The notes: a model not told the origin generated them from the letters alone. Positions 25,619 to 34,260 are shown, counted from the stretch's first letter. The stretch is 64,000 bases of DNA from Citrifermentans bemidjiense Bem (GCF_000020725.1 NC_011146.1:744001-808000), one strand, 5' to 3'. Made by a program: numbers and translations.

Positions 25619-26452
25619 ATGAGCATGGTAGAGAAGCGGTTCATCCCCATAGCGTTGGTCCTCTGTCTGGCACTGGGATGGGGACAGGCGGCACCGGCCC
25701 AGGAGATTGTAAGGATCAGCGGCACCGGAGCGGGAGTGGCCCTGATGGCGCCGCTCGTCGAGGTTTTCGAGAAGGAGAATAAGGGGATCAAGGTCCACCT
25801 GGAGAAAAGCCTGGGGAGCACGGCCTCCATAAAGGCGACGGTCAAGAGCGCGCTGGACCTTGCCATTTCCGGGCGGCCGCTGAAGCCGGCCGAGAGCGCG
25901 GAGGGGCTGGTCCAGCTCGAATACGGCAAGAGTCCTTTCGTGGTGGTGACCCATGCCGGTACCAAGCAGAGCAACATCTCGCTGAAAGAGGTGATCGACA
26001 TGTACTCCGGGAAGATCCCCAAGTGGCCCAACGGCGACTACGTCCGCGTGGTGCTGCGCCCCAACGAGGACGTCGACACCAAGCTCGTGCGCGCCATCTC
26101 GCCCGATATGGACATGGCCGTGACAGCCGCACAGTCGCGCAAGGACATGCTGCTCGCCATCACCGATAACGAGGGGTTCGACGCGTTGAAAAGGACCCCG
26201 GGGACGATCGCCTTCCTGGCGCTCACCCTTCCCCTCTCCCAGCCTGGGAGCGTCAAGGTCCTGCGTCTGGACGGCATGCAGGGAAGCGTCGCCACCCTGG
26301 CCGGGGGGAAGTACCCCTACGTCAAGCCGCTCTACCTGGTGACCAGGAAAGAGAGCTCCGCCGCGACGGAGAAGTTCGTGAAGTTCCTCTACTCTAAGAA
26401 GGGAAAGTCGCTGGCAGTCAGGCACGGGCTGCTGCCGACCGGGATTAAATGA
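25619..26452 (+). CDS. Periplasmic PstS-like substrate-binding protein, copy 2
   Basis: A 277-residue paralogue of the preceding binding protein with a signal peptide (residues 1-27, AAPAQE). Shared landmarks are GTGAGVALMAPLVEVF, KSLGSTASIKA, DYVRVVLRPNEDVDT and a C-terminal SKKGKSLAVRHGLLP. GAGGAGG precedes the ATG. Its stop codon overlaps the start of the GGDEF/EAL gene (ATGA). The pair therefore probably works as a periplasmic sensor feeding a c-di-GMP enzyme rather than as a transporter component; that is inference from the overlap and the absence of transporter genes. Confidence 0.8.
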   Translation: MSMVEKRFIPIALVLCLALGWGQAAPAQEIVRISGTGAGVALMAPLVEVFEKENKGIKVHLEKSLGSTASIKATVKSALDLAISGRPLKPAESAEGLVQLEYGKSPFVVVTHAGTKQSNISLKEVIDMYSGKIPKWPNGDYVRVVLRPNEDVDTKLVRAISPDMDMAVTAAQSRKDMLLAITDNEGFDALKRTPGTIAFLALTLPLSQPGSVKVLRLDGMQGSVATLAGGKYPYVKPLYLVTRKESSAATEKFVKFLYSKKGKSLAVRHGLLPTGIK

Positions 26453-28677
26453 CCCAGGAAAGCCAAAACATCCGGCGCAGGACCACCTTCATTGCGCTGA
26501 TCGTCTCCACGATGCTGACGGTGGTTCCCCCCGCTATCTACTTCGTCATGTCCTTTTCTCACATGAGGGGCGTGGTCGAGGCCGAAGGGGAAATCAACGC
26601 CCGCCTCGTAGGGACGCTCGTGGTGGCGAACCCGCAGATGTGGGAGTTCGAAGAACTGCGCCTGAAGGAGTTGCTGGGGCGCCGCTCCAAAAGCGGCGTA
26701 AAGGAAATAAGAAGGATCTACAACCTGAAGCGCGAAGTGATCGCGGAGAGCGGGGAGCCGCTGCCGCGGCCGGTCTTCGCACTCTCCTTCCCCGTTCACG
26801 ATGCCGGGCACGAGGTGGCCCTCCTCGAGGTTTCCCGCTCGTTGCAGCCGGTTCTGATCAAGACGCTCCTGGCCCTTATCGGGGGCGCCCTGGTGGGGGC
26901 GTACGCCTTCTTCCGGCTGAGGACCGTGCCGCTGCGCGCACTCGATGAGGCGTACCGGGTCCTGAAGCAGAGCGAGGAGAAGTACCGCTCCGTGTACGAG
27001 TCGCTCAACGAAGGGCTGGCGCTGTACCGGGCTTCCCGCCGTGAGGACGGCTCCGCCGACCTGGTCCTGACCGACGTGAACCCTGCCGCCATCAACGTGT
27101 TCGGCTTCAGCAGGGACGACATCGGCGGCTGGATCACGGAGCTTCTGGACGGGCTCTTCGCGGAATGCGCCGAGCAGGTCTTCGGGGCGCTGCAGGCCCG
27201 GGGCGAGGTGAGCCTGGATCTGGAGCAAAACTCCACCGGCCGCATCTTCTCGCTCACCGCCTTCCCCATGGGGTACGGCATGGTGGCGACGCTCCTTGAG
27301 GACGTGACGGAGAAGAAGAGGACCGCGGAGCAGTTGGAGCGGCTCGCCTACTACGACAGCCTCACCGGGCTTTTGAACCGCCGCATGCTGCTGGACCGGA
27401 TGGAGCAGGCCATCGGGACCGCGCAGCGGGAGGGGGTGAAAGTGGCCACCCTGTTCATGGACCTGAACGGCTTCAAGGTGATCAACGACACGCTCGGGCA
27501 CAAGGCGGGGGACCAGATACTTGTCGAGGTGGCAAAGCGCCTGCAGAAGATGGTGCGCAAGAGGGATACCCTGGCGAGGCTCGGGGGGGACGAGTTCGTG
27601 GTGGCGGCGACCTTCGAGAAGGACGAAAACGCGAGCGCCATCGCCAAGAACCTGATCAACGCCATCACCCCGGTTTACCAGGTCTGCGACCGGGAGGTCT
27701 ACGTGGGGGTGAGCGTGGGGATCTCCATTTTCCCCGACGACGGGGATGTACCCGAGACCCTCTTGAAGAACGCGGACATCGCCATGTACAACGCCAAGAG
27801 CCAGGGGCAGGGCGGCTTCTGCTTCTACAGCGCGCAGTTGAACGAAAGGCTGCACGAACGGATGCAGCTGGAGTTCAAGCTGAGGGGGGCCGTGGAGCGC
27901 GAGGAATTCTTCCTTGAGTACCAGCCCATCCTGGACAGCAAGACCGGGCGCATCACCGCGGTGGAGGCGCTGTTGCGCTGGAACGACCCGGAAAAGGGGA
28001 GGGTGATGCCCGACTCCTTCATCCCGCTCGCCGAGGATACCGGCGTCATCCTCCCGCTTGGGGAATGGGTGCTCCGCACGGCCTGCGCCAAGCTCAGGCA
28101 GTGGCAGGACGCAGGGGTCATGCCGGTGCGGATGGCGGTGAACATCTCGGGGAGACAGTTCACCCAGGGGGACCTGTCGAAGACGGTGGAGGATGCCCTG
28201 CTGCAAAGCGGCGTCCACCCCTCCTGGCTGGAGCTGGAATTGACCGAGACCTGCCTGATCAAGAACGTCGAGGAGACGGTGAGAAAGCTCTGCCGCCTCA
28301 AGGGGTTGTGCGTCTCCATCTCCATCGACGACTTCGGGACCGGCTACTCCTCGCTGCAGTACCTGAAGAACTTCCCCATCGACCACCTGAAGATCGACAG
28401 GGGGTTCATCAACAACGTCTGCGAGCTCCCGGACGACAGGGCCATTGTGGACGCCATCATCGGCATAGCGAAGGCGATGGATCTCCACGTCATCGCGGAA
28501 GGGGTCGAGACGAGGCAGCAGGCGGAGCACCTGATGCGGCGCGGCTGCGACGAGTTCCAGGGGTACTACTTCTACCGGCCGCTCCCCGAGGAGAAGCTCC
28601 TGGAGGTGCTGGCGAGCAAGGCCGCAGCGGGCCTTCCCCCCGGCGAAGACGCCGACTGGCTGGAGCTTCAGGCCTAG
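26449..28677 (+). CDS. Membrane GGDEF/EAL c-di-GMP enzyme with PAS domain
   Basis: A 742-residue protein: membrane helix (about 13-33), short periplasmic domain (about 35-138), second helix (about 141-158), PAS (about 170-290), GGDEF (about 298-460) and EAL (about 480-725). The cyclase motif RLGGDEF is intact with an RxxD inhibitory site five residues before it. The phosphodiesterase has EALLRW, the ELTET and DDFGTGYSSL motifs, KIDRGF and EGVET, so both activities look possible. The start overlaps the stop of binding-protein copy 2. Confidence 0.92.
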   Translation: MTQESQNIRRRTTFIALIVSTMLTVVPPAIYFVMSFSHMRGVVEAEGEINARLVGTLVVANPQMWEFEELRLKELLGRRSKSGVKEIRRIYNLKREVIAESGEPLPRPVFALSFPVHDAGHEVALLEVSRSLQPVLIKTLLALIGGALVGAYAFFRLRTVPLRALDEAYRVLKQSEEKYRSVYESLNEGLALYRASRREDGSADLVLTDVNPAAINVFGFSRDDIGGWITELLDGLFAECAEQVFGALQARGEVSLDLEQNSTGRIFSLTAFPMGYGMVATLLEDVTEKKRTAEQLERLAYYDSLTGLLNRRMLLDRMEQAIGTAQREGVKVATLFMDLNGFKVINDTLGHKAGDQILVEVAKRLQKMVRKRDTLARLGGDEFVVAATFEKDENASAIAKNLINAITPVYQVCDREVYVGVSVGISIFPDDGDVPETLLKNADIAMYNAKSQGQGGFCFYSAQLNERLHERMQLEFKLRGAVEREEFFLEYQPILDSKTGRITAVEALLRWNDPEKGRVMPDSFIPLAEDTGVILPLGEWVLRTACAKLRQWQDAGVMPVRMAVNISGRQFTQGDLSKTVEDALLQSGVHPSWLELELTETCLIKNVEETVRKLCRLKGLCVSISIDDFGTGYSSLQYLKNFPIDHLKIDRGFINNVCELPDDRAIVDAIIGIAKAMDLHVIAEGVETRQQAEHLMRRGCDEFQGYYFYRPLPEEKLLEVLASKAAAGLPPGEDADWLELQA

Positions 28678-28742
28678 AGGCAAAGTCAAAGGCGCCGCAC
28701 GCGGATTTGACGGATACAACGGGAATTCCGGGGAGAAGAGTC

Positions 28743-28851
28743 CCCCCCTCCCTTGACGGGAGGGGGACGGGGGGTGGGTGAAGCTGCAACGTACGGAAAT
28801 GGTGGCACCTTTCCCCACCCCCTAACCCCCTCCCGCAAGGGGAGGGGGAAC
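28743..28851. repeat. Composite GC-rich palindromic repeat (type C)
   Basis: Two inverted repeats, CCCCCTCCC-TTGAC-GGGAGGGGG (28744-28766) and CCCCCTCCCGC-AAGGGGAGGGGG (28827-28849), joined by GGGTGGGTGAAGC and CCCCACCCCCTAACC. Nearly the same arrangement as 13645-13749. Confidence 0.85.
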
Positions 28852-28887
28852 CAAGAGCGGCTTTCCCCGGTATATTTCGATGACCCC

Positions 28888-28921
28888 AAAAAAAGGGGGC
28901 TCTCAGGAGCCCCCTTTTTTT
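28888..28921. terminator. Bidirectional terminator
   Basis: AAAAAAAGGGGGCTC-loop-GAGCCCCCTTTTTT with T-runs on both strands, between the GGDEF/EAL gene (plus) and the small zinc-ribbon gene (minus). Confidence 0.9.
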
Positions 28922-29063
28922 ATTCGCCGCAGCCGCACCCTTTGTTTTTGGGGTCGAGCGGGGTTTTCTTGCCGCACTTCTGGCACCGCCAGAAGAGGCC
29001 GCCTCAACCGGGTATCAGCACCATGAGCCCCTGGCATTCGGGGCACTCTTGTTCGTTTTTCAT
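28920..29063 (-). CDS. Small zinc-ribbon protein with in-frame UGA: candidate selenoprotein
   Basis: Starting at ATG 29063, preceded by AAAAGGAG, the frame reads 19 codons (MKNEQECPECQGLMVLIPG) to a TGA at 29004-29006. It then continues without interruption for 27 more codons (beginning GGLFWRCQKCGKK, ending NKGCGCGE) to a TAA next to the terminator. The two halves each supply one CxxC knuckle (CPEC and CQKC), so only the full 47-residue product makes a complete zinc ribbon. A perfect 8-bp hairpin with a GGU loop lies 8 nt after the UGA, matching the geometry of bacterial SECIS elements. Alternatives are a nonsense mutation or a sequence error. A conventional caller would show a 19-aa fragment or nothing. 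Confidence 0.6.
28977..28995 (-). promoter_or_regulatory. SECIS-like hairpin downstream of the in-frame UGA
   Basis: On the minus strand CTTCTGGC-GGT-GCCAGAAG forms an 8-bp perfect stem with a GGU triloop. The GGU begins 17 nt after the UGA. Bacterial SECIS elements sit within the coding sequence just after the UGA, with a short stem and a conserved G (often GGU) in the apical loop roughly 16-37 nt away. Confidence 0.55.
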
Positions 29064-29080
29064 TCGATTCTCCTTTTTAT

Positions 29081-29737
29081 TTATTTGACCGAGACCTGCA
29101 GTCTCCCCACTTGGGTAATTTCGGCGACGACGCTGTCCCCGCTTTTTATCGGGCCGACGCCGGCCGGTGTGCCGGTCAGCACCAGGTCGCCCGGCTCCAG
29201 GGTGAAGATGGAGGAGAGGTAGGAGATGAGCTCCGGGATGCGGTGGATCATGAGGCCGGTCGAGCCGTCCTGCCGCTTGACCCCGTTGACGCTGAGCGTG
29301 ATGGTGAGCGCCTGCGGGTCGGCCACAGCACCTGCCGGCACGAAGTCGGAGAGGGGGCAGGCGGTGTCGAACCCCTTGGCGATCTCCCAAGGGAGCCCCT
29401 TTTTCTTCTGCTCCGCCTGCACGTCCCTGAGGGTCAGGTCGATGGCTACGCCGTACCCGGCCAGGTGGCCTAACGCCTCAGCGGGAGGGATATCGCTCCC
29501 GCCGGTGCCGATCAAAAGCGCCAGCTCCGCCTCGTGGTGGCAGTCGCTGGAGTAGGGGGGGATCACGATCTCTTCCCCTTCGCCGATGACGCTGGAGGCC
29601 GGCTTCATGAAGATCACCGGGCGTTCCGGGGTCTCGTTCCCCAGTTCCTTGATGTGGTCCGCGTAGTTCCTCCCGATGCAGAGGATCTTGCCGATCCGAT
29701 ACTCTTTTGCTTCTCCCTTGACCCTTGCCGTCTTCAT
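29081..29737 (-). CDS. Fumarylacetoacetate hydrolase (FAH) family protein
   Basis: A 218-residue FAH-fold enzyme. It has the family pattern ILCIGRNYADHIKELGN, the metal-binding HHEAELALLIG (Glu pair), a conserved DLTLRDVQ and the terminal LEPGDLVLTGTPAGVG. Members hydrolyse or decarboxylate 2-oxo acids, such as acylpyruvate hydrolase or oxaloacetate decarboxylase; the substrate is not determined. ATG 29737 follows GAGGAG; the longer reading upstream is non-conserved. It is downstream of the thi/radical SAM genes and upstream of the zinc-ribbon gene on the same strand. Confidence 0.88.
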   Translation of the reverse strand: MKTARVKGEAKEYRIGKILCIGRNYADHIKELGNETPERPVIFMKPASSVIGEGEEIVIPPYSSDCHHEAELALLIGTGGSDIPPAEALGHLAGYGVAIDLTLRDVQAEQKKKGLPWEIAKGFDTACPLSDFVPAGAVADPQALTITLSVNGVKRQDGSTGLMIHRIPELISYLSSIFTLEPGDLVLTGTPAGVGPIKSGDSVVAEITQVGRLQVSVK

Positions 29738-29754
29738 GTTTCTCCTCGCTTTAG

Positions 29755-30711
29755 CTAGCCGTTCACCGCGCGCATCTCGCAACCCACCCGGCACCCCTGC
29801 CAGCTGCCGCGCCTTTTCAGCTCGTTCACCACCGCGTACCACATCTGGTTGTTCTTCAGGTTCCAGTTGGGCGCGACCCGGATGGAGAGGGGCGCCGAGC
29901 CGTATAGCCTCTGGATCGAGACCTTGGGCGAGAGCTCTTCCAGGAAGTCGCAGGCCGCACCTACGTATTCGGCAAGGGAGATGGGGAGGTAGCTCCCGTC
30001 GCGGTACATGCGGGCGAGCTTGGTTCCCTCCACCGCGTGCAGCTGGTGCAGCTTCACCGCGGTCACCGGGAGCGAGGAGATGAGCCGCGCCCCCTTGACG
30101 AAGCCGCTCCTCTTTTCCCCGGGAAAGCCGTAGATAAGGTGGGTGCAGATGTCGATGCCGCGCCCGGCAAGCCGGTCCACGGTTGAGAGGTACTCGGCGA
30201 AGGTGTGGCCGCGGTTGATGCCGGTGAGGATGGCGTCGTCGATGGACTGAAGCCCCAGTTCCACGCAGACGTAGCGGTCGCGGGCAAGCTCGGTCAGAAG
30301 CGCCACGGCGTCGTCGTCGATCGAGTCGGGCCTGGTGCCGACCGAGATCCCCACCACGTCCGGATGCGAAAGCGCGCGCCGGTACAGATCGGAGAGCTTC
30401 TCCACGGGCGCGTAGGTGTTGGTGAATTTCTGGAAATAGACGATGAACTTCTCGCTCGCCAGGCGGGTCCGGTGATAGGCCATCCCGGCCGCCATCTGCT
30501 CCTCGATGGGTATGACGGCTACCGTCTCCTTGGGGGAGAACGAGCTGTTGTCGCAGTAGATGCAGCCGCCGGTGCCGCGGCTGCCGTCGCGGTTGGGGCA
30601 GGTGAAGCCGCCGTCCACGTTCACCTTGGAGACGCGGCAGGAAAAGCGCCTTCTCAGGTAGGAGCCGTAGGAGTTGATGCGGAGCTCGCTATGGATGGGG
30701 GATCCGGTCAT
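29755..30711 (-). CDS. Radical SAM protein, TIGR01212/YhcC-like
   Basis: A 318-residue radical SAM protein. The cluster-binding cysteines are in VDGGFTCPN...GGCIYCDNSSF (about residues 34-54), with the wide first gap seen in the YhcC/TIGR01212 group rather than the usual CxxxCxxC. Downstream motifs SVGTRPDSID and ELGLQSIDD match the B12-independent, Elp3-like subgroup. The function in bacteria is not established. It starts 3 bases after the thiE stop and so belongs to the thiamine operon's transcript. Confidence 0.8.
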   Translation of the reverse strand: MTGSPIHSELRINSYGSYLRRRFSCRVSKVNVDGGFTCPNRDGSRGTGGCIYCDNSSFSPKETVAVIPIEEQMAAGMAYHRTRLASEKFIVYFQKFTNTYAPVEKLSDLYRRALSHPDVVGISVGTRPDSIDDDAVALLTELARDRYVCVELGLQSIDDAILTGINRGHTFAEYLSTVDRLAGRGIDICTHLIYGFPGEKRSGFVKGARLISSLPVTAVKLHQLHAVEGTKLARMYRDGSYLPISLAEYVGAACDFLEELSPKVSIQRLYGSAPLSIRVAPNWNLKNNQMWYAVVNELKRRGSWQGCRVGCEMRAVNG

Positions 30712-30713
30712 GT

Positions 30714-31370
30714 TCAGTCGGCGTGCTCCAGGGGGGGGAGAAGGGCGATGAGCTTCTTCGCCGCCTCGCGCGGGTCGGCTGCGGAGAGGACGGCGGAGAT
30801 GAGCGCGACGCCGCGCACGCCGCAGCCGGCTGCCTCGGCGCAGTTCTCCTTTTTGATCCCCCCGAGCGCGAAGACCGGGACCTGCAAAAGTCCCGCCACT
30901 GTCTGAAGCTTTGCGGTCCCCACCGGGTCGCCGTAGGGGGCCTTGGAGGGGGTGTAGTAGACCGGGCCGAAGGTGATGAAGTCGGCCCCCATCTCCTGGG
31001 CTGCGATGGCCTGCGCCTTGTTGTGGCAGGAGACCCCGATCAGCTTCCGCTCTCCCAGGATCCGCCGCACCTTGTAGATGGGCATGCTGGCGCTTCCTAT
31101 GTGCACGCCGTCGGCGTCGACGGCGAGCGCTATGTCGGCGCGGTCGTTGATGATGAGTTTCGCGCCGTAGCGCGAGGTGAGGCGGCGCAGCTCGTGGGCC
31201 GTCTCGTAGAGTTCCTTGCTGGTGGCGTCCTTGTCGCGGTACTGTACCGCGCGCACCCCGCCCTTAAGCGCTTCCTCGACCACGTACCCGAGGGGGCGCC
31301 CCTGCGTCTCCTCCCTGCCGGTAATCAGGTAGAGGTTGAAGTCTATCCAGGGGGATTCCAGCTCTTTCAC
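30714..31370 (-). CDS. thiE: Thiamine-phosphate synthase
   Basis: A 218-residue TIM-barrel enzyme joining HMP-PP and thiazole phosphate. Visible motifs are [59 protein letters not shown] and [10 protein letters not shown], all characteristic. Its ATG overlaps the thiG stop by 4 bases. Confidence 0.95.
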   Translation of the reverse strand: MKELESPWIDFNLYLITGREETQGRPLGYVVEEALKGGVRAVQYRDKDATSKELYETAHELRRLTSRYGAKLIINDRADIALAVDADGVHIGSASMPIYKVRRILGERKLIGVSCHNKAQAIAAQEMGADFITFGPVYYTPSKAPYGDPVGTAKLQTVAGLLQVPVFALGGIKKENCAEAAGCGVRGVALISAVLSAADPREAAKKLIALLPPLEHAD

Positions 31371-32149
31371 CCGATGAGCCCCGCCAAGGGGGAGGAGGCG
31401 CTGGCGTAGAGCTTCCTCGGGATGCGCCCGGCCAGGTAGGCGAGCCTCCCCGCGCGCACCGCGCAGTTCATCGCCTCTGCCATGGCGACCGGGTCCTTGG
31501 CCCCGGCGATGGCGGTGTTCATGAGGACGCCGTGGCAGCCGAGCTCCATGGCGATGGCAGCGTCCGAGGCTGTCCCGACCCCCGCGTCCACGATGACCGG
31601 CACCTTGACGCTCTCCAGGATGATCTGGATGTTATAGGGGTTGCGGATGCCGAGACCGGAGCCTATGGGGGCTCCCAGCGGCATCACCGCGGCGCATCCC
31701 ATGTCCTCCAGCTTTTTGCAGATGATGGGGTCGTCGCTTGTGTAGGGAAGGACGGTGAATCCCTCGGCCAGAAGCACCTTGGCCGCCTTCAGGAGCTCCT
31801 CGTTGTTGGGATAGAGCGTCTTCTCGTCGCCCAGCACCTCGAGTTTCACGAAATCGGAGAGCCCTGCCTCGCGCGCCAGGCGGCAGGTGCGGATGGCGTC
31901 CTCGGCGGTGTAGCAGCCGGCGGTGTTGGGAAGGAGCGTGTACTTCTTCAGGTCGATATGGTCGAGCAGCGACTCCTTGCTGCGGTCCGAGATGTTGACC
32001 CTTCTCACCGCCACGGTGATGATCTGCGCCCCGGAAACCTCGATGGCGCGCACCATCTGCTGGAAGTCGGCATATTTTCCGGTGCCGACCATGAGGCGGG
32101 AGTCGAATTCGCGTCCTGCAATAACGAGCTTGTCGTTTGTCTGGGTCAT
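31367..32149 (-). CDS. thiG: Thiazole synthase
   Basis: A 260-residue TIM barrel that forms the thiazole ring from deoxyxylulose phosphate, dehydroglycine or glyoxylate imine and ThiS thiocarboxylate. [15 protein letters not shown] (with the start of the barrel), [47 protein letters not shown] and [12 protein letters not shown] are diagnostic; the Schiff-base Lys is in VKLEVLGD. It lies between thiS and thiE. Confidence 0.96.
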   Translation of the reverse strand: MTQTNDKLVIAGREFDSRLMVGTGKYADFQQMVRAIEVSGAQIITVAVRRVNISDRSKESLLDHIDLKKYTLLPNTAGCYTAEDAIRTCRLAREAGLSDFVKLEVLGDEKTLYPNNEELLKAAKVLLAEGFTVLPYTSDDPIICKKLEDMGCAAVMPLGAPIGSGLGIRNPYNIQIILESVKVPVIVDAGVGTASDAAIAMELGCHGVLMNTAIAGAKDPVAMAEAMNCAVRAGRLAYLAGRIPRKLYASASSPLAGLIG

Positions 32150-32218
32150 CTCGATTCTCCAATTATCTATTTCCCGGAAGGATCCGGGGGACCCCGGCCC
32201 GGGTGCGGCGGGCGCTCG

Positions 32219-32446
32219 TTATCCTGCCTTGGGCAGGGAAGCCGGAAGGCTTCCTCCTCCCACGAACTGGACTATCTCCAGGGTGTCTCCCTCTGCGAGG
32301 TCCGTGGTTTCGTACTGTGCCTTGGGAAGGATCTCCAGGTTCAGCTCGACGGCGACCCGGCGCGGGTCGATGCCCAGGGAGAGGAGGTACTCTTGAACGG
32401 TAAGGGGATCGATGGATACGGCGTCGCCGTTGGTGGTGATGTTCAC
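32219..32446 (-). CDS. thiS: ThiS sulfur carrier with a C-terminal extension
   Basis: A 75-residue ubiquitin-fold sulfur carrier. The fold matches ThiS (TVQEYLLSLGIDPRRVAVELN... EGDTLEIVQFVGGG). Functional ThiS ends in Gly-Gly so that ThiF can adenylate the terminal carboxylate. Here ten more residues (SLPASLPKAG) follow VGGG before the stop codon. Either the tail is removed by a peptidase, as in sulfur carriers such as QbsE and CysO-type systems, or it reflects a lost stop codon. No thiF or peptidase gene is adjacent. It is the first gene of the thiS-thiG-thiE group. Confidence 0.88.
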   Translation of the reverse strand: MNITTNGDAVSIDPLTVQEYLLSLGIDPRRVAVELNLEILPKAQYETTDLAEGDTLEIVQFVGGGSLPASLPKAG

Positions 32447-32631
32447 TGCTGCTCCGGTGTTGCGCGCGGCGGTTAGCGGTTCTCTCCCGCCGGGGCCTTC
32501 TCAGGGTCCGCAGGGCGAGGGGACGAATGCCGTAAACTATCAATATGCCTTGCCGCTGTCAATCGTTTTCTTCCGCGCAGTTGCGCTGCCGCGAGGGGGA
32601 GGAAGGGGGAGCAGTCGTCTCGTATACAGGA

Positions 32632-34260
32632 TCAGGCGCAGGGAAGGGAGGACGGGTCGCCGGGGGGGGAGAGCGGGGTGGGTGCCAGGGGGGTGACGGA
32701 TGCGCGGTCGGGGAGGGGGAGGGTCACGGTGAAGGCGGTCCCCACCCCGATTTCGCTGGTGACGTCGATGCGCCCGCCGTGCTCCTGCACGATCCCGTAG
32801 GAGACGGAGAGCCCGAGGCCGGTTCCTTTGTTGGCCTTGGTGGAGAAGAAGGGGTCGAAGATCTTGGTGAGGTTTTGCTCGGAGATGCCGCAGCCGTTGT
32901 CCACGATCCTGATGAAGGCCGCCCCCTCGTCCGATTCCATACCGGTCGCGATGTGCAGCACCCCTTCGCCGAGCATGGCGTGCCCGGCGTTGACGAACAT
33001 GTTGACCAGCACCTGTTCGATCTGATTCGCGTCGATCAAAAGCTTGGGGAGATCGCTTGCGTACTCGCGGATGATGCTCACGTCCTGGAACAGTATCTGG
33101 TGCTGGATCAGGGTGAGCGCCGCCTCCGAGATGTCGCTCAGGCTGTGCAGCTCCTTTTGGGGGGGCGAGCAGCGGGCGAACTCCAGAAGCCCCTTTACGA
33201 TCCCCGCGCAGCGCTTGGTCTCCCTGATCACCGTCTCTATGTCGTTTCTGAGCGTTTCATCGAGCTTCTTGTTGCTCTGGATCAGCGAGGCGAAGACCAG
33301 GATCCCGGTGAGGGGGTTGTTGATCTCGTGCGCGATGCCGGCTACCAGCTCGCCTAACGAGGCAAGCTTTTCGCTGCGGATCAGTTGCGCCTGCATCTGG
33401 GTCACTTCGTAGGTTCTTTGCTGCACCATCTCTTCCAGGTCCCGCCCCCATCCCTCCAGGTCCTGGCGCGCCCTTTTCAGGTTCAGGGTCATGGCGTTAA
33501 AGGAGTCGGCGAGTTCCCCCAGTTCGTCGTTGGCGAACCCTTCCACCAGGCCGTCCAGCTCCCCACGCGAGAGCATCTGGGTGTGCTCCAGAAGCTCGCG
33601 CACCGGGCGGTTCACCAGTTTTTGGGTGAAGAGGGTGATGCAAAGGGCGGTGAGGGTGAGGACCAAAACGGTGAGGGCGATGCTGCGGTTGCGGAAGGCG
33701 TCCAGGACCGAGTGCATCCGGTCCAGCGGGACCACCACGTCGAGAACCCCCAGCACCTTGAAGTTTTCCGGGTGGAAGTGGCAGCTTGCCGTGTAGCAGC
33801 TTTCCTCGTTGTAGATGGCGCTGGTGATCCCCAGAAGCTCGCCGCCGCTTTCGCTGAAAAAGCGCCGGCTCCTGTGCTTGGAGGAGGCGGTCAGCAGGAG
33901 CTGGGTGGTTCCATGGCAGACGGCGCAGACCTCGGTGTTCTTTTTCAGCAGGAACCCGGTTTCGGCGTCCTTGGTGGAGAAGATGATGCGTCCGGTCTTG
34001 TTGATCAGCCTGATCCGCTCCACCTCCTGCTGGCTCCCCATCTCCTCCAGGGTCTTGTAGAACATTGGGCGGTCGTCCCTGAGCATCTGGTTGTGGGTGG
34101 TGCGCAGTATGGTTTCGCTGATGCGGTCCGCCTCGGAGATGGCCTCCTGCAAAAGCAGGCCCTGAAGGCTACGGAAATTGAGATAGGCGAAGAGCGCCAT
34201 GGTGCTCAAGAGCACCAGGCTGGTGGCGATGGCAAGTTTGGAAATCAGGTTGAGACGCAC
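32632..34260 (-). CDS. Sensor histidine kinase with a periplasmic diheme sensor
   Basis: About 542 residues from GTG 34260 (GGAG upstream). Membrane helices at about 7-27 and 185-207 enclose a periplasmic domain with a CxxCH heme c site (EVCAVCHG, about residue 112) and an atypical CxxxxCH site in CYTASCHFHP (about residue 155). HAMP, a coiled coil, HisKA (GIAHEINNPLTG) and a HATPase domain (N, DNGCGIS, FDPFFSTK, GTGLGLS) follow. It should sense redox state, ligand or heme status in the periplasm. The stand-alone protein at 43638-44480 has the same sensor. It is divergent from the IclR gene; no cognate regulator is adjacent. A longer in-frame reading to 34326 lacks a ribosome site. Confidence 0.85.
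   Translation of the reverse strand: MRLNLISKLAIATSLVLLSTMALFAYLNFRSLQGLLLQEAISEADRISETILRTTHNQMLRDDRPMFYKTLEEMGSQQEVERIRLINKTGRIIFSTKDAETGFLLKKNTEVCAVCHGTTQLLLTASSKHRSRRFFSESGGELLGITSAIYNEESCYTASCHFHPENFKVLGVLDVVVPLDRMHSVLDAFRNRSIALTVLVLTLTALCITLFTQKLVNRPVRELLEHTQMLSRGELDGLVEGFANDELGELADSFNAMTLNLKRARQDLEGWGRDLEEMVQQRTYEVTQMQAQLIRSEKLASLGELVAGIAHEINNPLTGILVFASLIQSNKKLDETLRNDIETVIRETKRCAGIVKGLLEFARCSPPQKELHSLSDISEAALTLIQHQILFQDVSIIREYASDLPKLLIDANQIEQVLVNMFVNAGHAMLGEGVLHIATGMESDEGAAFIRIVDNGCGISEQNLTKIFDPFFSTKANKGTGLGLSVSYGIVQEHGGRIDVTSEIGVGTAFTVTLPLPDRASVTPLAPTPLSPPGDPSSLPCA

Noticed and set aside
32447-32560. Possible TPP riboswitch upstream of thiS
   Set aside because: A CTGAGA occurs on the correct strand, but the second THI-box half (ACCTGAT...GCGNAGGGA) and the stems are missing.
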